In this document: positions 48,324-57,673 of the stretch, piece after piece
Position numbering within the stretch: the stretch's first letter is position 1
How the letters are laid out: every line of letters starts with the position of its first letter
Origin: Streptomyces diacarni
GTDB taxonomy: Bacteria > Actinomycetota > Actinomycetes > Streptomycetales > Streptomycetaceae
Direction of reading: 5' to 3'
DNA length: 64,000 nucleotides
Assembly: GCF_003323715.1 (NCBI RefSeq)
Contig: NZ_QOIN01000039.1
Coordinates: forward strand, 124,001-188,000
Notes under the pieces: generated by a model
Databases searched by the model: none
What the model was told of the DNA's origin: nothing
Seen by the model: the letters and a program-made list of their open reading frames with translations, nothing else
Position numbers and translations under genes: made by a program

Positions 48324-49176
48324 TCCCGTGGCGACCCGGTCGGGCAGCGCACCGGGCGGCGGGCGAGGGCGGGTCTCCTCCCGTACCGGGCTGACGGTGC
48401 TGGCCGTCATCGTGTCGTTGATCAGTCTCTTCCCGGTGCTGTGGATGGTCACCTCGTCCTTCAAGACCAGGACGACCGTCACCGACGGCAACCCGCTCCC
48501 GCGCGACTTCACTTTCGACAACTTCGTCTACGTCTTCACCGAGGTGCCGTTCGCCCGCTACCTGTGGAACAGCTTCTTCACCTCAGCGGTGATCACCGTG
48601 GTGGCGCTGTTCTTCCACTCCATGGCCGCCTACGCGCTGGCGCGGCTGCGCTTCCCAGGGCGCGACAGGCTCTTCGGAGCGATCTTCGCGACGCTGCTGG
48701 TCACTCCGCCCGTCGTGCTGATCCCGCTGTTCATGGTGGCCCGCCAACTGCACCTGCTCGACAGTTACGCGGGGCTGATCGTCCCGGCCGTCTTCAACGC
48801 CTTCGGCATCTTCCTGCTGCGCCAGTTCTACCTCCAGTTGCCCAGGGAGCTGGAAGAGGCGGCGGTCGTGGACGGCTGCGGCCACTGGCGGGTGTACTGG
48901 AACATCGTCCTGCCGATGTCCCGGCCCATCCTCTCCGCCCTGGCCATCTTCTTCTTCCTCGCCAACTGGAACGCCTTCGTCTGGCCGCTGGTCGCCACCA
49001 GCGACCAGGACCTGACGGTCGTGCAGCTGGGTATCGCCTCGTTCCAGACGCAGTACGGATCCAACTGGAACTACATCCTCGCGGCCGCGACGGTGGCCGC
49101 GCTGCCCATGCTGCTCCTCTTCTTCGCCTTCCAGCGGCAGATCGTGGAGTCGGTCAAGACGTCCGGGCTGAAGTGA
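48313..49176 (+). CDS. Sugar ABC transporter permease 2 (MalG-like)
   Basis: A 287-residue permease: six helices and EAA loop LEEAAVVDGCGHWRVYWNIVLPMS near 195-218, ending in the usual QRQIVESVKTSGLK with C-terminal Lys. Forms the heterodimeric channel with permease 1. Last gene of the operon; a short hairpin (CCGGCC-cacat-GGCCGG, 49195-49211) follows. Confidence 0.93.
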   Translation: MASDPVATRSGSAPGGGRGRVSSRTGLTVLAVIVSLISLFPVLWMVTSSFKTRTTVTDGNPLPRDFTFDNFVYVFTEVPFARYLWNSFFTSAVITVVALFFHSMAAYALARLRFPGRDRLFGAIFATLLVTPPVVLIPLFMVARQLHLLDSYAGLIVPAVFNAFGIFLLRQFYLQLPRELEEAAVVDGCGHWRVYWNIVLPMSRPILSALAIFFFLANWNAFVWPLVATSDQDLTVVQLGIASFQTQYGSNWNYILAAATVAALPMLLLFFAFQRQIVESVKTSGLK

Positions 49177-49253
49177 CGGCACGGCGACGGCGCGCCGGCC
49201 CACATGGCCGGGGACGACCGAGCGGACAGGGCGGCGCAGCGCGACAGGGCGGC

Positions 49254-50766
49254 TCAGTGGTGGAACCCGGTCGCCTTCCGCTCGTCGCGCTCCAGCGGGC
49301 CCGGCTGGCGGCGCAGTTCGGGCGTCAGCCGGTCCAGGGAGTCGAGCAGCAGATCGGCCAGGTCGGCGGTGAAGCCGTTGCGGCAGACGATGCGCAGCAC
49401 GGAGAGGTCCTGCCGGTGCGGCGGGAAGGTGTAGGCGGGGACGAGCCAGCCGTCCTCGCGGAGGCGCCGTGAGACGTCGAAGACGGTGTAGGCCGAGACG
49501 CCGGGTGCGGTGGTGAAGGCCAGTACCGGCAGGTCGTCCCCGCGGGTGAGCAGGCGGAAGTCGTCCAGCCGCGCGATGCCCTCGGCGAGGGTGTGCGCCA
49601 CGTCCCGTGCTGCCTGCTGGACGGCCCGGAAGCCTGCCCGGCCCAGCCGCAGGAAGGTGTAGTACTGGGCGGCCACCTGCGCGCCGGGACGGGAGAAGTT
49701 CAGCGCGTAGGTGGGCATGTCACCGCCGAGGTAGTTCACGCGGAAGACCAGTTCCGCCGGGAGGCTCTCGGCGTCCCGCCACAGCACCCAGCCCACCCCC
49801 GGATACACGAGGCCGTACTTGTGCCCCGAGGTGTTGATGGAGGCGACGCGCTCCAGGCGGAAGTCCCACACCAGGCCGGGATCGAGGAACGGCGCGACCA
49901 TCGCGCCCGAGGCACCGTCCACATGGACAGGGATGTCCAGGCCCGTGCGTTCGCGCAGGGCGTCGAGCGCGGCACACAGGTCCGCGATCGGTTCGTAGGA
50001 GCCGTCGAAGGTGGATCCGAGGATTCCCACGACGCCGATCGTGTTCTCGTCGCACAGCTCGGCCGCGGCCTGCGGATCCAGGTGGAAGCGCTCCCCCTCC
50101 ATGGGCACCAGCCGGGGCTCGACCTCCCAGAAGTTGCAGAACTTCTCCCAGCACACCTGTACGTTCACACCCATGACGAGGTTGGGCCCGCCTGTCGCCG
50201 GCCGGGGTCCCGTGCCTGTGCGCGTCCGCGCCGCGGCGCGACCAGCGCCGCTTGAGGGCCATTCCGGCGAGCATGCACGCCTCGCTGGACCCGGTCGTGG
50301 AGCAGCCCACGGCCTGCTGGGGGTCGACGGCGTGCCACAGGTCGGCGAGCATCGCCACACAGCGGCGCTCCAGCTCCGCCGTCCGGGGGTACTCGTCCTT
50401 GTCGATCATGTTCTTGGCACTGCACTCGGCCATCAGCGCGTCGGCCTGCGGCTCCATCCACGTGGTCACGAAGGTGGCCAGGTTCAGCCGGGCGTTGCCG
50501 TCGAGCATCAACTCGTCGCGCACGAGGTTGTATGTGGTCTCGGGCGCCATCGCCTCGTCGGGCATACGGTCCACAGGGGGCGTGGCCCGCATGCCGGCGG
50601 CGGGGTCGGCCCCGGCGTGGAACGGGTTGACCGACAGCGTCCCGCGCCGGGAGTCCGCATCCCGGCGCGGCGCACCATGATGGACGGCCACGAGATCCCC
50701 TCTCGACCGGTCGGCGGTGACGGCGGGCGACAGATCGAGCGTATGCGGGGCCGACGTTTCCGGCAC
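49254..50766 (-). pseudogene. gad: Glutamate decarboxylase, interrupted by a single frameshift
   Basis: Two overlapping frames together encode a complete glutamate decarboxylase. The upstream frame (from 50766) has [41 protein letters not shown] and [23 protein letters not shown], then loses homology. The other frame takes up at [23 protein letters not shown] and runs through [14 protein letters not shown] (Schiff-base lysine) to the stop, ending KATGFHH as intact enzymes do. The break lies between about 50190 and 50240, in a GC-rich run. Intact, it would convert glutamate to GABA and consume protons. Both halves keep normal codon bias, so it is a recent lesion or a sequencing error. Confidence 0.85.
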
Positions 50767-50824
50767 GGCGAGCCGGGGCCCCTCCTCGGCCCGGTGCGGG
50801 GACGGGTGGCGGCCGCGCCTCGGC

Positions 50825-51232
50825 TCAGTCGAGGACCGCGGTGGCCTCGACCTCGACCAGATGTTCGGGTACGTCCAGTGTCGCGACGCCCAGGAGCGTG
50901 CCGGGTGGGGCCGGGGTGGTGCCCAGCTTCGCGGCTGCCCGCGCCACTCCGTCCAGGAACAGGGGCATCTTGTCGGGGGTCCAGTCGACGATGTGGACGG
51001 TCAGTTTCGCCACGTCGTCGAAGGAGCCACCGGCGTGGGCGAGGGCCGTGGCGATGTTGAGGTAGCACTGTTCGACCTGGGCGGCGAGGTCTCCCACGCC
51101 GACCGTGATCCCTTCCGCGTCCCAGGCGACCTGCCCGGCGACGAAGACGAGCCGCGAACCGGTCGCCGTCGACACCTGGTGGTAGACATCGGCCTTCGGG
51201 AGTCCTTCGGGGTTCATCAGACTGATGGCCAT
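50825..51232 (-). CDS. RidA-family enamine/imine deaminase
   Basis: A 135-residue RidA/YjgF-type protein, with [62 protein letters not shown] and CIxV-like end [21 protein letters not shown] (Glu near 127). RidA proteins hydrolyse reactive imines released by PLP enzymes. It lies between the glutamate decarboxylase and the GntR/dialkylglycine decarboxylase pair, where PLP imines are produced. ATG at 51232 follows GAGGAG; the two upstream ATGs lack one. Confidence 0.85.
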   Translation of the reverse strand: MAISLMNPEGLPKADVYHQVSTATGSRLVFVAGQVAWDAEGITVGVGDLAAQVEQCYLNIATALAHAGGSFDDVAKLTVHIVDWTPDKMPLFLDGVARAAAKLGTTPAPPGTLLGVATLDVPEHLVEVEATAVLD

Positions 51233-51391
51233 GCCGCACATCTCCTCGTTCATGTGAGCCCGGGAGCCCACTACCCACCGGGCCACGACGCCCGTGGTCT
51301 CCTCCGGTCACAGGAGACGCTAAGACAGCCGCCGCTGACCTGGAAGAACGCACTTTTCGGTGACTGGGGAACCGGAGGGTGACCCAGCAGC

Positions 51392-52345
51392 TCAGCGCGC
51401 GTGCGGCCGCGTCCGGCGTGACGCGACGGGCCGAAGGTCGCGCACCACATCGCTCACCATGCGGAGCGAGGCGGCGTCGAGGACGTTGCCGAACTCGATC
51501 ACGCGCACGCGCCCGGCGAACCGTGCGCTGAGGCCGGGCATCTCGCTGGGGACGACCACGAGGTCGATGCCCCGCAGATGCTCGTCGGTGGTGCCGGTCA
51601 GCACCTCGATGTTGGTGACGCCCGCCTGCGCGAGCGAGTCGCGGATGCTCACGGCCTGGTCGTCGGTCGCGTACCACAGGCCCACCGTGCGGCTGCTGGG
51701 CACCTTGGCGATCTCGAGCAGGGTGCGGATGTGCGGCGCGACCACGATCGCGATGACGTCCGTCGCCGGACGGCGCAGCAGGCCGCGCGCCTCGGCGAGG
51801 TGGAAGAACGTCGTCAGCACCAGGTCGTGGCGCTGTTCGGCGGGCTCGAACTCGCCGAACACGAGCGGCTCGACAGGGATGCCCAGGTGCTTGGCCAACT
51901 CGCCGCTGAAGTAGTCGGCGCGGTCGGCGTTGCACTCGACGAAGGACACCCGGGGCACCGCGTCCGCCGCCTGCCCCGCGAAGCCCGCCATGAGCTCCTG
52001 GATGTCAAAGGCGGACAGCCCGAGCTCGGCGCACTCGCGAGCAGCCGCCTCCAGGACGGCTCGCGCCCGCTCCCGGGCAGCGGAGGCCGAGCGCGCCTGC
52101 CGGCCGCCGACGACGACCATGCCGTTGCGTCCGCGGGCCTCGACGAGACCCCGCGACCGCAACTCGCCGTAGGCGTGTGCCACGGTGTTGCGGTTGATGC
52201 CCAGATTGTCGGCGAGCAGGCGGGATCCGGGCAGGCGCTCGCCGTCGTGCAGCTCCCCCATCTCGATCATGTACGTCAGCTGCGTGACGATCTGGCGGTA
52301 GACCGGAACGTCGGACTGCCGGCTGACGTGGAGGTTGGCGACCAT
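51392..52345 (-). CDS. GntR-family regulator, possible repressor of dgdA
   Basis: A 317-residue GntR protein. Winged helix: VPVYRQIVTQLTYMIEMGELHDGERLPGSRLLADNLGINRNTVAHAYGELRSRGLVEARG (residues 13-72), YtrA-like. The C-terminal 200 residues do not match an aminotransferase (MocR) or UTRA domain; they look like a ligand-binding alpha/beta domain (LVLTTFFHLAEA, VIAIVVAPHIRTLLEI, VLTGTTDEHLRGIDLVVVPSE). It diverges from dgdA across 197 bp containing two palindromes, so it probably responds to an amino acid or amine and controls both genes. Confidence 0.88.
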   Translation of the reverse strand: MVANLHVSRQSDVPVYRQIVTQLTYMIEMGELHDGERLPGSRLLADNLGINRNTVAHAYGELRSRGLVEARGRNGMVVVGGRQARSASAARERARAVLEAAARECAELGLSAFDIQELMAGFAGQAADAVPRVSFVECNADRADYFSGELAKHLGIPVEPLVFGEFEPAEQRHDLVLTTFFHLAEARGLLRRPATDVIAIVVAPHIRTLLEIAKVPSSRTVGLWYATDDQAVSIRDSLAQAGVTNIEVLTGTTDEHLRGIDLVVVPSEMPGLSARFAGRVRVIEFGNVLDAASLRMVSDVVRDLRPVASRRTRPHAR

Positions 52346-52382
52346 GGTCCCCCGCTTCGCTGTTATGACCTACGGAGAAGCG

Positions 52383-52392
52383 TAGTGCACTA
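52383..52392. promoter_or_regulatory. Palindrome TAGTGCACTA near the GntR start
   Basis: Perfect 10-bp palindrome, 38 bases upstream of the GntR ATG; flanked on the right by GGCCAAAA. Candidate autoregulatory site. Confidence 0.5.
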
Positions 52393-52450
52393 GGCCAAAA
52401 AAAGTAGCGCGCGGAGATGCCGCCCACCAACATTGGCCTCGGAGCGTGAA

Positions 52451-53847
<1,397 letters not shown>

Positions 53848-53935
53848 CGGACCTTGGCGGACAGCGGCGTCAGGCGCCGGACGTCGCCCACCGGCACAGC
53901 CCCTCGCCCGGCCGCGCCCTCACCAGACCGCGCGC

Positions 53936-54766
53936 TCATCGGGCCGTGTGCGCCTCCGTCACCCGGCGGCCCCAGGCGGAGATCATCGGGGAGGTGGCCA
54001 GGTCGAGGCCGCCCGCGGCGATGTTGGCCAGGTGGCGGTCGATCTCCTCGTGTGTGGCCAGCCCGGCGGCCACGAGCCTGTCGCGGACCTGGCGGACGGT
54101 GGCCTCCTCCAGCACGGCGCACGCGGGCGAGGTGATCGGGAAGTAGGCGTCGGCCTCCACGTCGGCCAGTCCGGCCTCGCGCAGCGTCCGCGGCAGCTTG
54201 CGCCCGTAGGCCAGGTCCGCGCCGCGCTGTCGCAAAAGCGTGCGGAATCCGCGGCGGAGCCTGTTGGCCAACTCCTGCGCGGGCCCGTACTCCTCCGGGC
54301 AGATCCGGGGCTGCAGTGCCGGATCGGCGTCCTCCACGAGCAGCCACCCGCCGGGGCGCAGCGCCTCGACCATCGACCGCAGTGCCCTGTCGCGGTCGGC
54401 GACGTGGACCAGCACCAGTCGGGCGTGTACGAGGTCGAAGGGGCCGCCGGGCGGTGGCGCCTCTGCCGCCACGTCGTGACGCAGCACCGTGAACCCCCCT
54501 GCCCGGCCCATCCACGAGGTGTCGATGTCGGTGGCCACCACGTGCCCGGTGGAGCCGACGCGCTCGGCCAGCCAGGCCGGCACGGCGGTGCCGCCTGCCC
54601 CGGCCTCCCAGCACCGCCACCCCTCGGTGACGCCGACCGTCTCGAAGTGCCGGAACGTCGACGGGTCGAAGAGCTGGGACAGCGCGGTGAACCGCGACCC
54701 CGCCTCGGCCTGCCGGTTGTCCAGCAGGTACCCCTCGTCCCCGGTGCCCTGCGTCTGCCGTGCCAT
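53936..54766 (-). CDS. Class I SAM-dependent methyltransferase
   Basis: A 276-residue Rossmann methyltransferase. RCWEAGAGGTAVPAWLAERVG is the SAM loop (51-71), VVATDIDTSW the acidic residue after strand 2, and FDLVHARLVLVHVADRDRALRSMVEALRPGGWLLVEDAD the usual strand 4 and LRPGG region. It lacks a recognisable substrate domain. The frame is open further upstream to 55099, but that part is within a separate gene; ATG at 54766 gives normal length. Substrate unknown; unrelated to dgdA, with which it converges. Confidence 0.88.
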   Translation of the reverse strand: MARQTQGTGDEGYLLDNRQAEAGSRFTALSQLFDPSTFRHFETVGVTEGWRCWEAGAGGTAVPAWLAERVGSTGHVVATDIDTSWMGRAGGFTVLRHDVAAEAPPPGGPFDLVHARLVLVHVADRDRALRSMVEALRPGGWLLVEDADPALQPRICPEEYGPAQELANRLRRGFRTLLRQRGADLAYGRKLPRTLREAGLADVEADAYFPITSPACAVLEEATVRQVRDRLVAAGLATHEEIDRHLANIAAGGLDLATSPMISAWGRRVTEAHTAR

Positions 54767-54816
54767 GGCTCGATCATCGCACCCGGTCCTCGCCTGGTCG
54801 CGCCAGGCGCCGTGCC

Positions 54817-55374
54817 TCAGCCTCGGGAACCGAGAAGCCGGGTCTGCTTGCGTTTGAGCTCGTCGAAGCGTGCGCGCACGTAGCGGGTGGCCGCACCGGC
54901 CGGATACTCCTGGGGCAGCTGTGTCCGGGTTCCGGTGATCCATCGGGGCAGCTCGATCTCGTCGATGGCGGAGAAGACGTACAGCTCCATCAGGAGCCCG
55001 GGCATCTCGGGCTCGACCAACAGGTCGGCCTTCGTGGTGAAGATCTGACGCATGGCCCGCTGGTTGGGCAGGATGATCGCCTCCGTCCAGGTCCGCCACT
55101 CGGCCAGTTCCTCGTCGGTGGGCGGCTGGTCACCGGGCCGGTCGGGGTGGTGCTGGAAGAGGCTGCGGCCGTCGTCGCGGGGGTGGAGCCGACTGAACAT
55201 GCGGTAGGCACCGTGGTTGGCCTCGACCAGGGCCAGCAGGGGCCCGTACAGCTCGGCCAACTGCCGGTTGAGCCGCTCGAGGCCGCGTTCACGCTGGGAG
55301 AGACGCAGCCCGTTGAGGTACGTCGCGAAGTAGCCGGTCAGAGCAACGCAGAGGGTGATCAGAGCACTTGTCAT
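54817..55374 (-). CDS. Conserved membrane-anchored protein of unknown function
   Basis: A 185-residue protein with one N-terminal transmembrane helix (ALITLCVALTGYFATYL) followed by a long, charged, probably helical cytoplasmic domain (LRLSQRERGLERLNRQLAELYGPLLALVEANH). The helix-to-coil layout is common in Streptomyces but I recognise no family. It is transcribed with the same polarity as the methyltransferase downstream (50 bp gap) and may be in one operon. Confidence 0.7.
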   Translation of the reverse strand: MTSALITLCVALTGYFATYLNGLRLSQRERGLERLNRQLAELYGPLLALVEANHGAYRMFSRLHPRDDGRSLFQHHPDRPGDQPPTDEELAEWRTWTEAIILPNQRAMRQIFTTKADLLVEPEMPGLLMELYVFSAIDEIELPRWITGTRTQLPQEYPAGAATRYVRARFDELKRKQTRLLGSRG

Positions 55375-55420
55375 GAGACCCGAACACTAATACCGCTGCT
55401 CGGTGTTGGTGGAGCCGTGC

Positions 55421-56050
55421 CTACCACCCGGCCGCCGCCCCGCGACGCAGCAGGTCGAAGGCGCGCTCGGCCGCCCCGACCGCCTCGCGGTAACGGTCGT
55501 CGGCGGACGAACCGTCCATGAGGCAGGCGTGGTTCATGAAGGTCAGTTCCTGCTGCACCGCGAGGACCTGAGCCGCCGTGAGGCGCGCGGTCAGCGGGTC
55601 AGCTCCCGCCTCCCGCAGCGCCTCGGCCAGCGCGTCGATGCCACGCGAGGCGTACCGGGTCAGGCGCGCCGCCAGGCTCTCGGTGTCGAGGATCAGCTGG
55701 AAGAAGGCCCTGGTCTCCGGGGTGTCGTTCAGTCCGGTGTTGGGGTCCCGCTGCTCCAGTGCCGCCAGCAGGGCATCGCGGAGGGCCTCCAACGGGTCCT
55801 GGCCTGCCGGGCGGGCGCGCACGATGCGGGCGGCCTCGCTCTCGTGGTCGGCGAACCGCTGCAGCACCAGGTCTTCCTTCGTCGGGAAGTAGGTGAACAG
55901 CGTCCGCCGGGAGACCTCCGCCGTGGCGGCGACCTCCGTGACCGAGACCTGGTCGAACCCCTTGGCCAGGAACAGGCGGATCGCCGTCTCGGCGATCGTC
56001 TCCCGCGTCCGTTCCTTCTTGAGCTCTCGCAGGCCCATCCGTGCGTTCAT
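55421..56050 (-). CDS. TetR-family repressor of the FAD monooxygenase
   Basis: A 209-residue TetR protein: MGLRELKKERTRETIAETAIRLFLAKGFDQVSVTEVAATAEVSRRTLFTYFPTKEDLVL gives the DNA-binding domain (residues 5-63). Two starts are possible: the ATG at 56050, which lies in the end of a perfect palindrome, or the ATG at 56038 (MGLREL), which is where most relatives begin. Neither has a strong ribosome binding site. It diverges from the FAD monooxygenase and should repress it until an aromatic compound binds. Confidence 0.88.
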   Translation of the reverse strand: MNARMGLRELKKERTRETIAETAIRLFLAKGFDQVSVTEVAATAEVSRRTLFTYFPTKEDLVLQRFADHESEAARIVRARPAGQDPLEALRDALLAALEQRDPNTGLNDTPETRAFFQLILDTESLAARLTRYASRGIDALAEALREAGADPLTARLTAAQVLAVQQELTFMNHACLMDGSSADDRYREAVGAAERAFDLLRRGAAAGW

Positions 56051-56089
56051 GCACTCAGTCTACTTTGAGCGGGGTAGACTGAGTGCATG
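56048..56089. promoter_or_regulatory. Long perfect palindrome between TetR and FAD monooxygenase, putative operator
   Basis: 16-bp arms CATGCACTCAGTCTAC / GTAGACTGAGTGCATG flank a 10-bp spacer. The outermost CAT and ATG are the first potential start codons of the two divergent genes, so a bound repressor would cover both promoters and starts. Confidence 0.85.
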
Positions 56090-56119
56090 TTTGCACTCGA
56101 TGCGGAAAAGAGGGGTGGC

Positions 56120-57556
56120 ATGCGTACCCAGGTGATAGTGGTGGGCGCCGGGCCGACCGGGCTGATGCTCGCCCACGAACTGACCCTGGCCGGAATCTCC
56201 GTCGTGGTCCTCGAGAAGCAGCGTGAGCGCGGCACACAGTCCCGCGCCGGCGGCCTCCAGCCGCGTACGGCCGAGGTGCTCGACCTGCGCGGGCTCCTGG
56301 ACCCGCTGCTCGACGGCGCCCAGCCCCACGACCCGGTCGGCGGCCACTTCGCCATGCTCCCCGTCGAGTTGGACTGCCGGCCCTGGAACACCCGCCACCC
56401 CCACCCGGTCAGGCTCCCCCAGGCGCGGCTGGAGGCCCACCTCGAACGGCTGCTCACCAGCCGAGGTGTTCCGGTGCTGCGCGGGCACGCGGTCTCGGAT
56501 GTCGAGCAGGACGAGCACGGAGTGCGGGCCGGGAACATCCACGGCAGCTACCTGGTCGCCTGCGACGGCGCCCACAGCACGGTCCGCTCCCTGCTGGGCG
56601 TGGACTTCCCCGGCAGGGCGGGCCGGATGTCCGCCGTGGCCGCCGACCTCACCCTCGCGTCCGTGTCCGAGGCCGTCCCGACCACACGCGGACACTTCAG
56701 CCGCTACCCCCGCACCGCGGGCGGCTTCTTCTCGATCCTGCACCCCCTGGACGACGGCCTGTACCGCATGCTCTTCGGCAAGCTGTCCGGCGACGGCCCC
56801 GGACGCGAGGCGCCCGTCACCGCCGGCGAGGTCGGCGAGGCGCTCCGGGCCGTGTACGGACCCAAGACGGAACTGGCCGAACTGCGGGCGGCCTCGCGGT
56901 TCAGCGACGCCGCACGGCAGGTCGGGCGCTACCGCGAGAACCGGGTCCTCTTCGCGGGCGACGCCGCACACATCCATATGCCGATCGGCGGCCAGGGGGT
57001 GAATTTGGGCGTGCAGGACGCCGTCAACCTCGGCTGGAAGCTCGCCGCCACGGTGCACGGCTGGGCCCCCGCGGGTCTGCTGGACAGTTACCACGACGAA
57101 CGGCACCCCGTGGCCGCGCGCGTGCTGCGGCACACCCGGGCGCAGGAAGTGCTCATGAACCCCGCACTCGACGAGGACGCCGGTGCGGTCCGTGACCTGA
57201 TGACGGAACTGCTGCGCCTGCCCGGCACCAACGCTCACGTCTCCGGCATGATGTCCGGACTCGACCTGCGCTACCCCGGTCTCGGCCCCCGCCTCATCGA
57301 CTACCGCCTCACCACCGAGGACGGCCCCGTCCGCGCCAGCGACCTGATGCACACGGGCCAGGGACTGCTCCTCTCCCTGGACGGCAAGGAGAGGCGGCCG
57401 GGAAGCCACTGCGACCGGGTCCGGCACGTCACCGCGGAGACCGACGAGGACACGCAGGGCGCCGACGCCCTGCTCGTCCGGCCCGACGGCTATGTCGCCT
57501 GGTCCAGCACGGACGCGGAACCCCTCGAAAGGGCCCTCGCCCGATGGTTCGGCTGA
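56120..57556 (+). CDS. FAD-dependent aromatic monooxygenase (class A, rifampicin monooxygenase-like)
   Basis: A 478-residue flavin hydroxylase. FAD/NADPH signatures are TQVIVVGAGPTGLMLAHEL (GxGxxG, 3-21), LVACDGAHSTVRSLLG (DG) and VLFAGDAAHIHMPIGGQGVNLGVQDAVNLGWKLA-type GD motif (about 275-307). Length and order match Rox/PgaE enzymes, which hydroxylate aromatic antibiotics. The ATG at 56120 follows AAGAGGGG; a 56087 start adds 11 residues and falls in the palindrome. Its TetR neighbour suggests a detoxification or drug-inactivation role rather than biosynthesis. Confidence 0.88.
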   Translation: MRTQVIVVGAGPTGLMLAHELTLAGISVVVLEKQRERGTQSRAGGLQPRTAEVLDLRGLLDPLLDGAQPHDPVGGHFAMLPVELDCRPWNTRHPHPVRLPQARLEAHLERLLTSRGVPVLRGHAVSDVEQDEHGVRAGNIHGSYLVACDGAHSTVRSLLGVDFPGRAGRMSAVAADLTLASVSEAVPTTRGHFSRYPRTAGGFFSILHPLDDGLYRMLFGKLSGDGPGREAPVTAGEVGEALRAVYGPKTELAELRAASRFSDAARQVGRYRENRVLFAGDAAHIHMPIGGQGVNLGVQDAVNLGWKLAATVHGWAPAGLLDSYHDERHPVAARVLRHTRAQEVLMNPALDEDAGAVRDLMTELLRLPGTNAHVSGMMSGLDLRYPGLGPRLIDYRLTTEDGPVRASDLMHTGQGLLLSLDGKERRPGSHCDRVRHVTAETDEDTQGADALLVRPDGYVAWSSTDAEPLERALARWFG

Positions 57557-57673
57557 CTCGCTCGCGCGTTGCGGCGGCCAGCGGGTCGGCAACCGTCGCC
57601 GACAGCGGGACGCCCGCCGACCGCGAAGCGGCCGAGTCCGGCGGCGGCCTGGCCGTGACGATCGCACCACGGG

